Part shown: in pieces, positions 9,037-17,748 of the stretch | Numbering within the stretch: position 1 is the stretch's first letter | Layout of the letters: the number at the start of each line of letters is the position of its first letter | From: Lachnospiraceae bacterium | Lineage (GTDB): Bacteria > Bacillota > Clostridia > Lachnospirales > Lachnospiraceae | NCBI GenBank assembly: GCA_910574715.1 | Contig: CAJTCH010000035.1 | Location: 1-56,086 of the forward strand | Length of the DNA stretch: 56,086 nt | Reading direction: 5' to 3' | Position numbers and translations under genes: made by a program | The notes under the pieces: generated by a model | What the model saw: the letters and a program-made list of their open reading frames with translations, nothing else | Databases searched by the model: none | What the model was told of the DNA's origin: nothing

Positions 9037-10046
9037 TACAGTTTCCTTAACCTCACTTTCATCTTCTGAACAATCGACTGACTATCCTTGACAGAAATAA
9101 TTACTGCGAATAAAATAATTAATCCCTGAATTAATTGCTGTAAATAAGAGCTTACGCCAATCAACGGAAAAAGATTTGCCAGAATCCCATATAGCAGAGC
9201 ACCCAGCATAGTGCCTGTCACTGTTCCTACGCCGCCTGCCAATGTTGCCCCGCCTATTACAACTGCCGCAATTGCATTCATTTCCATCCCGGTAGCTCCC
9301 TGCCCAGTTGTAGAAGGTTGAAATGCACCGGTCCGTGCGACAATCAGCAATCCCGAAACAGCCGCACACAACGAACATAACACATACGCCGAAATCTGAA
9401 TCATACAAACATTTACACCGGAATTATAGGCTGCTCTCCTGTTAGACCCACATACAAACAGGAGCCTTCCATATATCATTTTCTTCATAACGAAAAACGC
9501 AATTATAAAAACTAAAATCATAATGATTACAGGAATCGGAACAATCCCAATATATCCTGTACCAATAACCATAAAAGAGTCTGGAATCGACTGGCCTGAA
9601 ATACTTGCCCCGCCGGTTGTTATCAGAACAATTCCAGCCATAATCTCTTTCATTACCAGAGTCACTACGAATGGCTGGAGCTTTCCAATTGTCACCAAAA
9701 TCCCATTAATCAATCCACATCCAACACTTAACAATAAAATAGATACAATAGTAATTCCCATCGAGTATCCATGATTCAGCATGATAATAGATGCCATTCC
9801 AACAATCTGGATCGTCGACCCGATAGACAGATCAATTCCACCGATCAAAATGACGAAATACATGCCGATTGCCGCAATCGCTGTATATGCAGTCTGCCTT
9901 AATAAATTAAGAATATTGGCGCTCGATAAGAAAAATTCTGACAACATTGGAGATACTATCAATAGAATAACAACTAAAATTGCAATCGAAATTTCATTCT
10001 TATTTTCTTGAAAAAATATTTTTCGCGTTTCATTTTTATTCTTCAT
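9036..10046 (-). CDS. RbsC-type ABC transporter permease (first gene of the operon)
   Basis: A 336-residue membrane protein of the BPD_transp_2 family with the FVILIGGIDLSIGSTIQI and GGATLAGGVGTVTGT motifs. A longer frame opens at 10118, but that ATG lies upstream of the operon promoter (-35 at 10106-10111), so the internal ATG at 10046 (product MKNKNETRK) is the likely start; GGAAGAAAGG precedes it at a somewhat long distance. It heads the operon and pairs with the permease at 6565-7521. Confidence 0.85.
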   Translation of the reverse strand: MKNKNETRKIFFQENKNEISIAILVVILLIVSPMLSEFFLSSANILNLLRQTAYTAIAAIGMYFVILIGGIDLSIGSTIQIVGMASIIMLNHGYSMGITIVSILLLSVGCGLINGILVTIGKLQPFVVTLVMKEIMAGIVLITTGGASISGQSIPDSFMVIGTGYIGIVPIPVIIMILVFIIAFFVMKKMIYGRLLFVCGSNRRAAYNSGVNVCMIQISAYVLCSLCAAVSGLLIVARTGAFQPSTTGQGATGMEMNAIAAVVIGGATLAGGVGTVTGTMLGALLYGILANLFPLIGVSSYLQQLIQGLIILFAVIISVKDSQSIVQKMKVRLRKL

Positions 10047-10082
10047 TTTCGTCGTCGTATCCTTTCTTCCTGTTCTGTTTTT

Positions 10083-10111
10083 ATTATATTTTTTCTCACT
10101 CTTCCACACAA
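10083..10111 (-). promoter_or_regulatory. Promoter of the RbsABC-like/YesMN operon
   Basis: On the minus strand TTGTGT (-35, 10106-10111) and TATAAT (-10, 10083-10088) are separated by 17 bases. The transcript would start near 10076, about 30 bases before the permease ATG. It is divergent from the kinase gene at 10197. Confidence 0.65.
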
Positions 10112-10196
10112 GGGTCATAACTTCATATTCAGGTTATAAGTTTCGGTTTCTTATCTCCCGATTTGATGTTATACTAAGAAAAAGGAGCAAACGATC

Positions 10197-11249
10197 ATGA
10201 AAAAGATACTTCGCAACCTCTTATATACACTCTTCATATTACTCTTCGCAACTGGGCTGGCATTCTTATTCTTTCATTTTGTGAAGGATAATACCGCCAA
10301 TATCGCACTGGTCTATATCCTGGCGCTCATCCTGATTGCGCGGGGAACCACCGGATACCTGTACGGCATCCTCTCTTCCCTGTTCTGCGTCATTTTTATC
10401 AACGGATGTTTTACTTATCCGTTTTTTGAGATCAACTTTTCCATGAGCGGATATCCGGTCACTTTCGTATGTATGCTGATCATTGCCATCACAACCAGCG
10501 CCATGACCACCAAGCTCACCAAACAGGATGAGATGATCGCGGAGAGAGAACGCAAACTCAATGAAGCTGAAAAAGAACGGATCCGGGCAAATCTCCTGCG
10601 TGCCATTTCCCACGATCTGCGCACACCCCTGACCAGCATCATCGGCTCTTCTGCTTCTTATATAGAAAACCATACAGAGCTTAGCTCCGAAGAAAAATTA
10701 GAACTGATCACCACCATTAATGAAGATTCGAACTGGCTCCTTAACATGGTGGAAAATCTATTGTCCGTCACCAGGCTTCACAGCGACGGACATAAAGTCA
10801 CCAAAGAACAGGAAATCGTAGAAGAAGTTGTATCTGAAGCAATCGACCGGTTAGAGAAACGTCTGCCTGACGCCTCCATCCTCGTCTCTGCTCCGGATGA
10901 GATGCTTATGATTCCCATGGACCCGCTTCTCATCGAACAAGTTCTGATCAATCTGTTGGAAAATGCTGTGGTTCACTCGGAGAGCGCACGGCCTGTAGAG
11001 CTGGTTATTACTGACGACGGACCAACGGTCACCTTCCACGTGATCGACCACGGAAAAGGCATACAGGAATCCGCCCTGCCAGATATCTTCAGCGGTCAGT
11101 ATAAGGGTTCTCTTACCTCTGACACCAAACGCGGCATGGGAATCGGACTCTCCATCTGCCGCACGATCATACAGGCGCATGACGGCACGATAACCGCGCG
11201 GAATCATGAAGACGGCGCGGAATTCGCATTTTCCCTTCCGGCATCATAA
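10197..11249 (+). CDS. KdpD-like sensor histidine kinase with DUF4118 membrane domain
   Basis: A 350-residue kinase. Four hydrophobic segments in residues 1-110 match the DUF4118 membrane region of KdpD; the large N-terminal KdpD and USP domains are absent. HisKA follows with SHDLRTPLTS (about 141-150), then HATPase with the N box LINLLENAVVHS and the G boxes HVIDHGKGI and KRGMGIGLSI. AAAGGAG precedes the ATG by about 8 bases, and a TATACT -10-like box lies at 10170-10175. Its natural partner is the KdpE-like regulator at 13759-14478, from which it is now separated by peptidase and AroM genes. No kdpFABC genes are present, so the target is unknown. Confidence 0.9.
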   Translation: MKKILRNLLYTLFILLFATGLAFLFFHFVKDNTANIALVYILALILIARGTTGYLYGILSSLFCVIFINGCFTYPFFEINFSMSGYPVTFVCMLIIAITTSAMTTKLTKQDEMIAERERKLNEAEKERIRANLLRAISHDLRTPLTSIIGSSASYIENHTELSSEEKLELITTINEDSNWLLNMVENLLSVTRLHSDGHKVTKEQEIVEEVVSEAIDRLEKRLPDASILVSAPDEMLMIPMDPLLIEQVLINLLENAVVHSESARPVELVITDDGPTVTFHVIDHGKGIQESALPDIFSGQYKGSLTSDTKRGMGIGLSICRTIIQAHDGTITARNHEDGAEFAFSLPAS

Positions 11250-11379
11250 CATTATAACCGTGATGTCCAAACATCCCGACAGATTCATGGGCACGCTGCA
11301 CATAGCCCCATTCCCTGATCCTTAATATAATGAAATCAGTAGTTTGATGGTAACCGTACCAAAGAAAGGATGATAGGCT

Positions 11380-12633
11380 ATGAAGCACGAAGAGTTACGT
11401 TCTCTGGTCGAGGACAGAAAAGAAGAACTGATTCAGCTATGCAGTGAAATGATTCGCATTCCCAGCGAGAACCCTCCGGGAGAAATGGATGCGATGATAT
11501 CGTACTTGTGTGCATACCTTGACAAGCATGGAATTCAATATGAGATTGTAAAGGGAAATGAGTCCGCGCCTAATATCATCGCCCGGATGGGGCAAAAAGA
11601 CGGACGCGTGCTGCTCCTTAACGGACATTGCGACATTGTCCCGGCAGGCAATCTTGAAAAGTGGGATTTCGATCCTTTCGGCGGCGAAGTACGCGGCGGG
11701 AAAATCCTGGGCCGCGGCGCCTCCGATATGAAAACCGGTCTTGCCGGTCTGCTGTTCGCTATGGGGATCCTGGCGGATAATAAGGTGCCCCTCAATGGAG
11801 AGGTTGTCCTCAGCATTGTTCCCGATGAAGAAGTCAGCGGCCAGTTTGGTACAAAGTGGCTGGTCGAAAATAACGTGATCCACGGTGACGCCTGCCTGAT
11901 CGCCGAACCTACCGGATCCTTGAATTGTGAGATCGGACAAAAGGGCTGCTGCTGGCTCAAACTGACGGCCTCCGGAGTACCTGCACACGGCAGTCTGGCC
12001 CCCTTTGCCGGCGACAATGCAATCAACAGGCTGATCAAAGTCCTGAACAGAATCGAAGCGATCCGTGACATTACGCCGCGATATGATGACGCAACGGCTG
12101 CCGTTATGGAGAAATCCCGCGATATGGCCAAGAAGCTGATCCAGGCAAAAGGCGCACAACATGTCCTGAATCACTGTACCGTTAACCTCGGCAAGATCAG
12201 CGGAGGAACAAAGGTGAATATGGTACCTGATTACGCAGAGGCCGAGATAGATATCCGTATACCGATCGGCGTTTCCTGTGAGATGGTGGAAGAACAGGTG
12301 ATCCGCATCATCAAGGAAAGCGGAGTCGCAGGCGTTTCCTATTCCTTCTGCTGGCAATCCGAAGCAAACAGCACTTCCGATACAGAAGAGATCGTAGAGA
12401 TTGTCGCTGACCACGTTGCCAAGATATGGGGCGAGCCGCTGGCACGCACTTATCAGTGGGCAAGCAGCGACGCACGGTTCTTCCGCTATGCCGGTATTCC
12501 GACTCTTCAATATGGTCCGGCTAACCTGGAAGGTATCCATGCCTATAACGAAACCGTCGATGTTCAGGATGTTGTCAACGCAGCCAAAATCTATACCTGT
12601 ACCATCATAGATTATCTGAATGGGAAGAATTAA
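11380..12633 (+). CDS. M20-family metallopeptidase (ArgE/DapE/ACY1-like)
   Basis: A 417-residue zinc amidohydrolase. Motifs in order: NGHCDIVPAG (metal His/Asp, about 85-94), GRGASDMKTGL (bridging Asp, about 110-120), PDEEVSGQFGT (catalytic and metal Glu, about 148-158), EPTG (metal), a dimerisation domain, and the terminal metal His in EGIHAYNE (about 390). It cleaves N-acyl or peptide bonds of small substrates in the cytosol. AAAGGA lies before the ATG. It is followed by a broken racemase-like gene and an AroM-family gene, suggesting a small-amide or amino-acid-derivative catabolic cluster (inference). Confidence 0.9.
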   Translation: MKHEELRSLVEDRKEELIQLCSEMIRIPSENPPGEMDAMISYLCAYLDKHGIQYEIVKGNESAPNIIARMGQKDGRVLLLNGHCDIVPAGNLEKWDFDPFGGEVRGGKILGRGASDMKTGLAGLLFAMGILADNKVPLNGEVVLSIVPDEEVSGQFGTKWLVENNVIHGDACLIAEPTGSLNCEIGQKGCCWLKLTASGVPAHGSLAPFAGDNAINRLIKVLNRIEAIRDITPRYDDATAAVMEKSRDMAKKLIQAKGAQHVLNHCTVNLGKISGGTKVNMVPDYAEAEIDIRIPIGVSCEMVEEQVIRIIKESGVAGVSYSFCWQSEANSTSDTEEIVEIVADHVAKIWGEPLARTYQWASSDARFFRYAGIPTLQYGPANLEGIHAYNETVDVQDVVNAAKIYTCTIIDYLNGKN

Positions 12634-12647
12634 AATAAGGAGTATCT

Positions 12648-12802
12648 ATGGAAAAACGCTGGAAAGCCGAGCCGCAATACCCAAAATCATAGAACTTTCC
12701 AAAACTTTTAAAGACATCGACGCGTTGATCATAAGCTGTGCAGATGATCCTGTAACGGCAGAGGGTCTTATGACCTATTATGAGTATATAAAAACATTAT
12801 AA
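12648..12802 (+). pseudogene. Remnant of an Asp/Glu/hydantoin racemase-like gene
   Basis: AAGGAG and an ATG (12648) mark a proper gene start, but that frame stops after 14 codons. In another frame an open stretch reads LESRAAIPKIIELSKTF, then IDALIISCADDPV, the pattern of hydantoin/Asp-Glu racemases around the first catalytic Cys. The start and the homologous stretch are out of frame and most of the gene is missing, so this is a deletion or frameshift relic. The family assignment rests on the short motif only. Confidence 0.5.
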
Positions 12803-12830
12803 ATATGAGAGGAAACGGCGGAAAACAGAT

Positions 12831-13502
12831 ATGAATAAGAAGATTGGAGCCATTACAATCGGCCAATCTCCCCGAAACGATCTGATTCCTGAGATCGAAT
12901 CTTATTTCGGGGGAGCGGAAATACTTCAAATGGGCGCATTGGACGGTCTGGATAAATCCGAGATCCAGAAGCTTGCACCAGACACAGATGACACTGTACT
13001 TGTATCAAAGCTTCGTGATAATAGCTGGGCCGTCATGGGAGAACGCAAAGTCATTCCGTTATTGCAGAAATGCGCCGATACGCTGAGCAGTCAAAAAGTA
13101 TCATTGATCGTTATGTTCTGTACTGGGAAATTCCCGGATGTTCTGCGGGCAGATGTACCGATCATCTATCCGCAAAAGCTGATATACAATATCGTGCCGG
13201 TGTTGGCAGACGGAAAACGAATCGGAATTATGAATCCTGAAGCTGCCCAGACCGAGCAATGTATAAGAAATTGGGGCACAGCATCGGATAAAATTATCGT
13301 AACAGATCTGAATCCCTATGATCCCAATGCGGATATTGAAGGGGCTGCGTCTATAATGATGAAGAATCATGCGGATATCATACTTCTTGATTGTATCGGT
13401 TATACCAGAAGAATGAAATCCCAAATAGAGGAATTGACAGGCAAGCCGGTTATCCTGCCAAGAACATTAATTGCAAGGATTGTGGGGGAACTTCTTGAAT
13501 AA
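12831..13502 (+). CDS. AroM-family protein
   Basis: A 223-residue cytosolic protein beginning KKIGAITIGQSPRNDLIPEI, which I recognise as the AroM family start. The family has an Asp/Glu-racemase-like fold and no firm biochemical role. The rest is intact (CTGKFPDV about 100, NPEAAQTEQC about 140, DCIGYTRRMK about 185). In other genomes AroM genes neighbour M20 peptidases and racemase-like genes, as here, supporting a joint role in breaking down small amide compounds (inference). Confidence 0.8.
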   Translation: MNKKIGAITIGQSPRNDLIPEIESYFGGAEILQMGALDGLDKSEIQKLAPDTDDTVLVSKLRDNSWAVMGERKVIPLLQKCADTLSSQKVSLIVMFCTGKFPDVLRADVPIIYPQKLIYNIVPVLADGKRIGIMNPEAAQTEQCIRNWGTASDKIIVTDLNPYDPNADIEGAASIMMKNHADIILLDCIGYTRRMKSQIEELTGKPVILPRTLIARIVGELLE

Positions 13503-13606
13503 AGCTGGGAGCTGAGCATATCATAATCACTGGCGCAAGTATCATTGATATACACGGTAATGCTGCAATGTTTGCAGGAAGCCCGGCAGGGGCATGTCTG
13601 CTATGA
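13499..13606 (+). pseudogene. Unidentified gene fragment after aroM
   Basis: Immediately overlapping the aroM stop is an open frame without a start, giving 35 residues with KLGAEHIIITGAS, IIDIHGNAAMF and AGSPAGACLL. It reads like the inside of a real protein. A second short frame starts at the ATG at 13603 (28 codons to 13686). No ribosome site is present, so both are probably leftovers of a gene that once followed aroM. I do not recognise the family. Confidence 0.35.
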
Positions 13607-13688
13607 CAGTTGAAGGTGCGAAAGTTCACCGCGAACATCTTTCCTGCGGTTACAAACATGGTGTTTTGACTTATATTCAAAAGTAGTG

Positions 13689-13717
13689 TTGACAGGTCTT
13701 AATGAATAGAGTATATT
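13689..13717 (+). promoter_or_regulatory. Promoter of the KdpE-like regulator
   Basis: Perfect -35 TTGACA (13689-13694), 17-base spacer and TATATT (13712-13717). It places the start of transcription about 35 bases before the regulator ATG, so the regulator has its own promoter despite being separated from its kinase. Confidence 0.75.
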
Positions 13718-13758
13718 GACGTTTGGAAGATGTACAATAATGTATCGGAGAAGAAAAT

Positions 13759-14478
13759 ATGCCAACTCCAAACTATACTGCACTAATCATTGAAGATGAG
13801 AAAAATATTACAGATTTTATGTTGAAAGCATTGAAATCCAACGGCTACCGGGTGATCACAGCAGACTCCGGCAAATCCGGGTTATCACTGATCAGTTCTC
13901 AATGCCCGGATCTCGTACTCCTGGATCTGGGACTTCCTGATATTGACGGGAATGATATCATCACATCCGTACGGGAATGGACGAGCTGTCCCATCATCGT
14001 GATCTCTGCGAGGACAAATGAACGGGATAAAGTAACGGCCCTGGATCTGGGGGCTGACGATTACATTACCAAACCCTTCGGCACTCCTGAATTAATGGCG
14101 AGGATACGCGCTTCCTTACGGCACAGTAACCGGATGGACTCTAATTCCGCCCTTTATATCAGACCGTACAAATGCAAAGGTTTGTATCTGGACTTTGAGA
14201 AACGGATGATCGTACTTGACGGTGAAGAGATTCATCTGACCCAAGTCGAATATAAGATTGTCGCTTTTCTGGCAAGGAATTCCGGCAAGGTCATGACCTA
14301 CTCTGCTATCATGTCCAATGTGTGGGGACCTTACACCAGCGACAACAACCGGATCCTCCGCGTCAATATGGCGAATATACGCCGAAAGATCGAGAAGAAT
14401 CCTTCTCAGCCGCAATTTATATTCACGGAGGTCGGTGTTGGATACCGGATGCGTGAGGATGAGAATGAATTATGTTAG
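13759..14478 (+). CDS. KdpE-like OmpR-family response regulator
   Basis: A 239-residue regulator. The receiver domain has the acidic pair IIEDEK (about 9-14), phospho-acceptor in LVLLDLGLPDIDG (about 55), and Lys in YITKPFG (about 104). A winged-helix OmpR domain (about 135-235) has the ILRVNMANIRRKI recognition region and ends near FTEVGVGYRMRED. GGAG lies before the ATG. The residues match KdpE and the kinase at 10197-11249 is KdpD-like, so they are probably a split pair. Confidence 0.9.
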   Translation: MPTPNYTALIIEDEKNITDFMLKALKSNGYRVITADSGKSGLSLISSQCPDLVLLDLGLPDIDGNDIITSVREWTSCPIIVISARTNERDKVTALDLGADDYITKPFGTPELMARIRASLRHSNRMDSNSALYIRPYKCKGLYLDFEKRMIVLDGEEIHLTQVEYKIVAFLARNSGKVMTYSAIMSNVWGPYTSDNNRILRVNMANIRRKIEKNPSQPQFIFTEVGVGYRMREDENELC

Positions 14479-14543
14479 TTACTATTCGCGGACGATCAGG
14501 CCGTGAACTGTAACTTGTGTTAAATTTGTGCTAAGAAACCTTT

Positions 14544-14573
14544 CAGATACTATCTAAAGGCAGTGAGTATCTG
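14544..14573. repeat. Inverted repeat downstream of the KdpE-like gene
   Basis: Perfect 8-bp arms CAGATACT (14544-14551) and AGTATCTG (14566-14573) with a 14-nt centre. No T run follows, so it looks more like an operator or RNA hairpin than a terminator. A TAGAAT box follows at 14575-14580. No gene lies between it and the terminator at 14631. Confidence 0.5.
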
Positions 14574-14630
14574 GTAGAATAGAGAGCGAAGGTGGCATAT
14601 CGTAATAAAGCCTCATTCATTATTCTCTCA

Positions 14631-14673
14631 AAAAGAGGATGCGCCCATCCCATAGGGCTGCATCCTCTTTTTT
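14631..14673. terminator. Bidirectional rho-independent terminator
   Basis: Long stem AAAAGAGGATGC/GCATCCTCTTTT extended by GCCC/GGGC, with A and T runs on the outer flanks. It serves both the plus-strand regulator and the minus-strand peptidase that converge here. Confidence 0.85.
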
Positions 14674-14681
14674 GTATCGCT

Positions 14682-15566
14682 CTAATCATACTGATTCAGC
14701 CATTCCTTCATCAACTCCACGTATCTGTCCGTATCCTCCACAAAACACATATGCCGGCATGTCCGGAATAACTCCCACCTGGAACTCGGAATCCTGTCAT
14801 ACATATATTTCGCAATATAAGGCGTACACAGATCGTTGCCGCCGCTGATCACAAGCGCAGGCTCCTTAATATCCGCAAGCTGCTCTGTCACATCATAGTC
14901 CTTCAAGGTTCCCATCGGTGTATACTCATTCGGTCCCCATCCTACAACATAAGCTTCCTTCCCTGCCTTCTTCGGACGCTTCAGGCATTCCGGCGAATCT
15001 TCCGTCACCTCGCCCGCCGCATGGCGGAGCATGTATTCCGTCTCGGCGGCAATATATGCCGGATCGCTGTAATCGTTAGACGCGGTCGCCTTCTCTATCG
15101 CATCCTGCATCTCCTGCGGCAGCTCCTTGATCATACGGTGCTGCTCGATTCCCCACATCCAGGATGCCGGCAATGTACTGGACAGGATCAGACTCTTAAG
15201 TCCTTCCGGTTTCCGGTTGCAGACATACTCCAAAAGCTGCATTCCGCCCCAAGACTGTCCCAGAAGATGAATCTCATCAAGTCCCAGATGTTCTCTTAAC
15301 GCCACCAGTTCATCGACCCATGTCTTCGCATTCCACAGATCCGGGCGGTTCTCAACATAGGATTCCCCGCAGCCGATCTGATCATACATGATAAGCTCAC
15401 GGCCATCCTCCTGGGCAAGCCGGTCCAGCACTTCAAAATAATTATGCGTAGATCCCGGTCCTCCGTGCAGCAGCACCAACGGCTTCTTATTCCCCGTCTT
15501 CTTTCCCACGATACGGTAATATGTCTTGTACTCCAGGTATGGCATATATCCCTCTCTTATCTCCAT
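14682..15566 (-). CDS. pip: Proline iminopeptidase (alpha/beta hydrolase, S33)
   Basis: A 294-residue cytosolic serine hydrolase. The oxyanion motif is LHGGPGSTHNYFE (about 33-45), the nucleophile elbow GQSWGGMQL (Ser about 105), the acid NDLCTPY (about 245) and the catalytic His in CRHMCFVED (about 271-279). HGGPG together with GQSWGG is characteristic of proline iminopeptidases, which release N-terminal proline from peptides. GGAGGATATACAG precedes the ATG. It stands alone between a shared terminator and the marR region. Confidence 0.88.
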   Translation of the reverse strand: MEIREGYMPYLEYKTYYRIVGKKTGNKKPLVLLHGGPGSTHNYFEVLDRLAQEDGRELIMYDQIGCGESYVENRPDLWNAKTWVDELVALREHLGLDEIHLLGQSWGGMQLLEYVCNRKPEGLKSLILSSTLPASWMWGIEQHRMIKELPQEMQDAIEKATASNDYSDPAYIAAETEYMLRHAAGEVTEDSPECLKRPKKAGKEAYVVGWGPNEYTPMGTLKDYDVTEQLADIKEPALVISGGNDLCTPYIAKYMYDRIPSSRWELFRTCRHMCFVEDTDRYVELMKEWLNQYD

Positions 15567-15862
15567 CTGTATATCCTCCTTTTCTCCCTGTCAGATTATT
15601 CGTTTCCATCTCCGATAATACCATGTATTTTCGGAGGTCGTAGTCACCGCCTCTTTCTTAAAATTCTGATGACCGATCCCAACTGCGCTAAGCATAAACA
15701 CACCTCTATTGCCGGATCATTCTACAAATATAGTATACATGACTTAAAGATAAAATTGCAATAAAATTCCGATACGATATAACAAACACACCAAATACAG
15801 AGAATCGGAGGTGATTGTACCTGCTTTTTAAACGAATCACTAATGCAAATTACAATTTATGG

Positions 15863-15891
15863 TTGACACAAGTACGAAATCAGACTATAAT
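15863..15891 (+). promoter_or_regulatory. Consensus promoter of marR-MATE
   Basis: TTGACA (15863-15868), 17 bases, TATAAT (15886-15891): a full consensus sigma-A promoter. It overlaps the first operator half described in the next entry, so repression by occlusion is expected. Confidence 0.85.
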
Positions 15892-15926
15892 AGCATTTAC
15901 GGCGCAACGAGTCTGATATCGGACTT
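15870..15926. promoter_or_regulatory. Paired MarR operators
   Basis: A 17-bp arm at 15870-15886 and its inverted copy at 15910-15926 match at 15 of 17 positions. Each arm is itself close to a palindrome of the form AGTC-Y-GATATC-R-GACT, the size expected for a MarR dimer site. One site lies on the -10 box, the other just past the transcription start. Autorepression by the adjacent MarR protein is the natural reading. Confidence 0.7.
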
Positions 15927-15955
15927 TAAAATAATATTTAAAAAGGAGTACAACT

Positions 15956-16393
15956 ATGATGCCAGAACTACATCCGGGAATGAAGGAATTCAACCGAATC
16001 TTCAAAGAATGTAACCATATTTACCATGACATTGCACTAAAGCTTGGATTGTCTGACAGCGGTTTTGATATTCTGTATACTCTTTGTGAGATCGGAGACG
16101 GCTGTCTGCAGAAGGATATCTGTGACGCTACCATGCTCAGCAAACAGACCATCCACTCTTCTGTCCAGAAGCTTGCGAAAGACGGTTATCTCTCCTTGCA
16201 GCCCGGCAAGGGACGGGATCTGCATATTCACCTGACTTCTGCCGGTAAGGCACTTATGGAAGAAAAGATAACCCCTGCAATCCAGACCGAAAATCTTGCA
16301 TTTACTGATATGAGCAAGGACGAACAAGAAGAATTTCTCCGGCTCAACCGGAAATACATTGACAGCCTGCGCAGGCATGCCGCACAATTATAA
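15956..16393 (+). CDS. MarR-family transcriptional regulator
   Basis: A 145-residue winged-helix protein. The HTH region (about 45-80: GCLQKDICDATML, SKQTIHSSVQKLAKDGYL) and the wing (PGKGRDLHIHLTSAGK, about 82-97) match the family. GGAG lies 7 bases before the ATG. It precedes the MATE efflux gene by 23 bases in one operon, and two palindromic operators sit on its promoter, so it probably represses itself and the pump until a ligand or drug binds. Confidence 0.9.
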   Translation: MMPELHPGMKEFNRIFKECNHIYHDIALKLGLSDSGFDILYTLCEIGDGCLQKDICDATMLSKQTIHSSVQKLAKDGYLSLQPGKGRDLHIHLTSAGKALMEEKITPAIQTENLAFTDMSKDEQEEFLRLNRKYIDSLRRHAAQL

Positions 16394-16416
16394 ACTACCA
16401 AAAGGAGGACATTAAG

Positions 16417-17748
16417 ATGAGAATACAACTGTCTGAACATTTTACTTATAAGAAACTGATTCAATTCGTACTGCCTTCCATCATTATGATGATATTCACT
16501 TCTATCTACGGAGTGATCGACGGCCTGTTCGTCTCCAACTTCGTAGGAAAGACGGCTTTCGCCGCCATCAACCTGATCATGCCGCTTCTGATGGGATTAA
16601 GCGCCCTTGGTTTCATGATCGGTACAGGCGGCAGCGCTATCGTATCCAAGGCTTTGGGCGAAGGGAAACGCGAACTGGCAAACCAGTATTTCTCCATGCT
16701 GGTCTATGTCTCCGTCCTTGGAGGCATCATCCTTGCCGTAAGCGGGATGTTTCTGCTGCGTCCGATCGCCATACTTCTTGGCGCAACCGGTGAACTTGTG
16801 GAACTCTGTGTGCTGTACGGAAGGATCCTTCTGGTGTCTTTAACTGCATTTCTCCTGCAGAACGTATTCCAGAGCTTCTTCGTAACCGCTGAGAAGCCGC
16901 AGCTTGGGTTGAAGGTAACAGTTGCCGCCGGACTTGCGAATATTGTGCTGGATTATCTCTTTATCGCCGTATTCCACTGGGGAATCACAGGAGCCGCCGT
17001 CGCAACGGCGATCAGCGAGTTTATCGGCGGACTCTTCCCCATATTCTACTTTTCACGCAGAAATGAAAGCCTGCTGCGTCTGGTCAAAGCACGTCTGGAT
17101 ATCCGTGCCCTTGGACGTGCATGTGCCAACGGTTCGTCCGAGCTGATGACCAACCTGTCTCTGTCGGTTGTCAATTCACTCTACAATCTGCAATTGATAT
17201 CGATTGCGGGAGAAAACGGTGTGGCGGCATATGGTACGATCATGTATGTGAATTTTATATTTATCGCTATTTTCCTGGGATACTCCATTGGAAGCGCACC
17301 GATCATCGGCTACCACTACGGCGCCGGCAATCAGGGTGAGCTTAAGAATCTGCTGCGGATGAGTCTGTCGATGGTGGGAGTCTGCGGTGTCGTGCTGATG
17401 TTGCTTGCAGAAGTACTGGCAGCCCCTCTAGCCGATATTTTCGTAGGATATGACAGCGCTCTGGCATCCATGACCTGCCATGGATTCCGCCTGTATGCGG
17501 TTTCATTCCTGATCAACGGTTTCAATATCTTCGGCTCTGCGTTCTTCACCGCACTAAGTAACGGGATCGTATCGGCAACGATATCATTCCTGCGGACACT
17601 GGTATTCCAGGTTGCGGTTGTGCTGACGCTGCCTCTCGTACTAGGAATCGACGGAATCTGGCTGGCCGTCGCTGTTGCGGAAGCGCTGACACTGGCCATA
17701 ACGGTTTGGTTCCTGGTAAACCGTAAGAAACAATATCACTATGCATAA
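16417..17748 (+). CDS. MATE-family multidrug efflux transporter
   Basis: A 443-residue membrane protein with about twelve hydrophobic segments and two related halves. MATE features include PSIIMMIFTSIYGVIDGLFV at the N terminus and GTGGSAIVSKALGEGKR at about 70. It resembles the MepA subgroup, which uses Na+ or H+ gradients to expel cationic drugs. AAAGGAGG lies before the ATG. It is the second gene of the MarR operon, and its last bases overlap the minus-strand small gene at 17739-17894. Confidence 0.9.
   Translation: MRIQLSEHFTYKKLIQFVLPSIIMMIFTSIYGVIDGLFVSNFVGKTAFAAINLIMPLLMGLSALGFMIGTGGSAIVSKALGEGKRELANQYFSMLVYVSVLGGIILAVSGMFLLRPIAILLGATGELVELCVLYGRILLVSLTAFLLQNVFQSFFVTAEKPQLGLKVTVAAGLANIVLDYLFIAVFHWGITGAAVATAISEFIGGLFPIFYFSRRNESLLRLVKARLDIRALGRACANGSSELMTNLSLSVVNSLYNLQLISIAGENGVAAYGTIMYVNFIFIAIFLGYSIGSAPIIGYHYGAGNQGELKNLLRMSLSMVGVCGVVLMLLAEVLAAPLADIFVGYDSALASMTCHGFRLYAVSFLINGFNIFGSAFFTALSNGIVSATISFLRTLVFQVAVVLTLPLVLGIDGIWLAVAVAEALTLAITVWFLVNRKKQYHYA

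Noticed and set aside
10047..10118. Longer N terminus for the first RbsC-type permease
   Set aside because: The extra codons lie across the -10 and -35 boxes of the operon promoter, and a basic, non-membrane extension is not expected.
11437..12540. Long minus-strand open frame (367 residues) opposite the M20 peptidase gene
   Set aside because: Its composition is Cys/His/Arg-rich with no recognisable domain, and the plus strand has all M20 metal-binding motifs. It is an antisense shadow.
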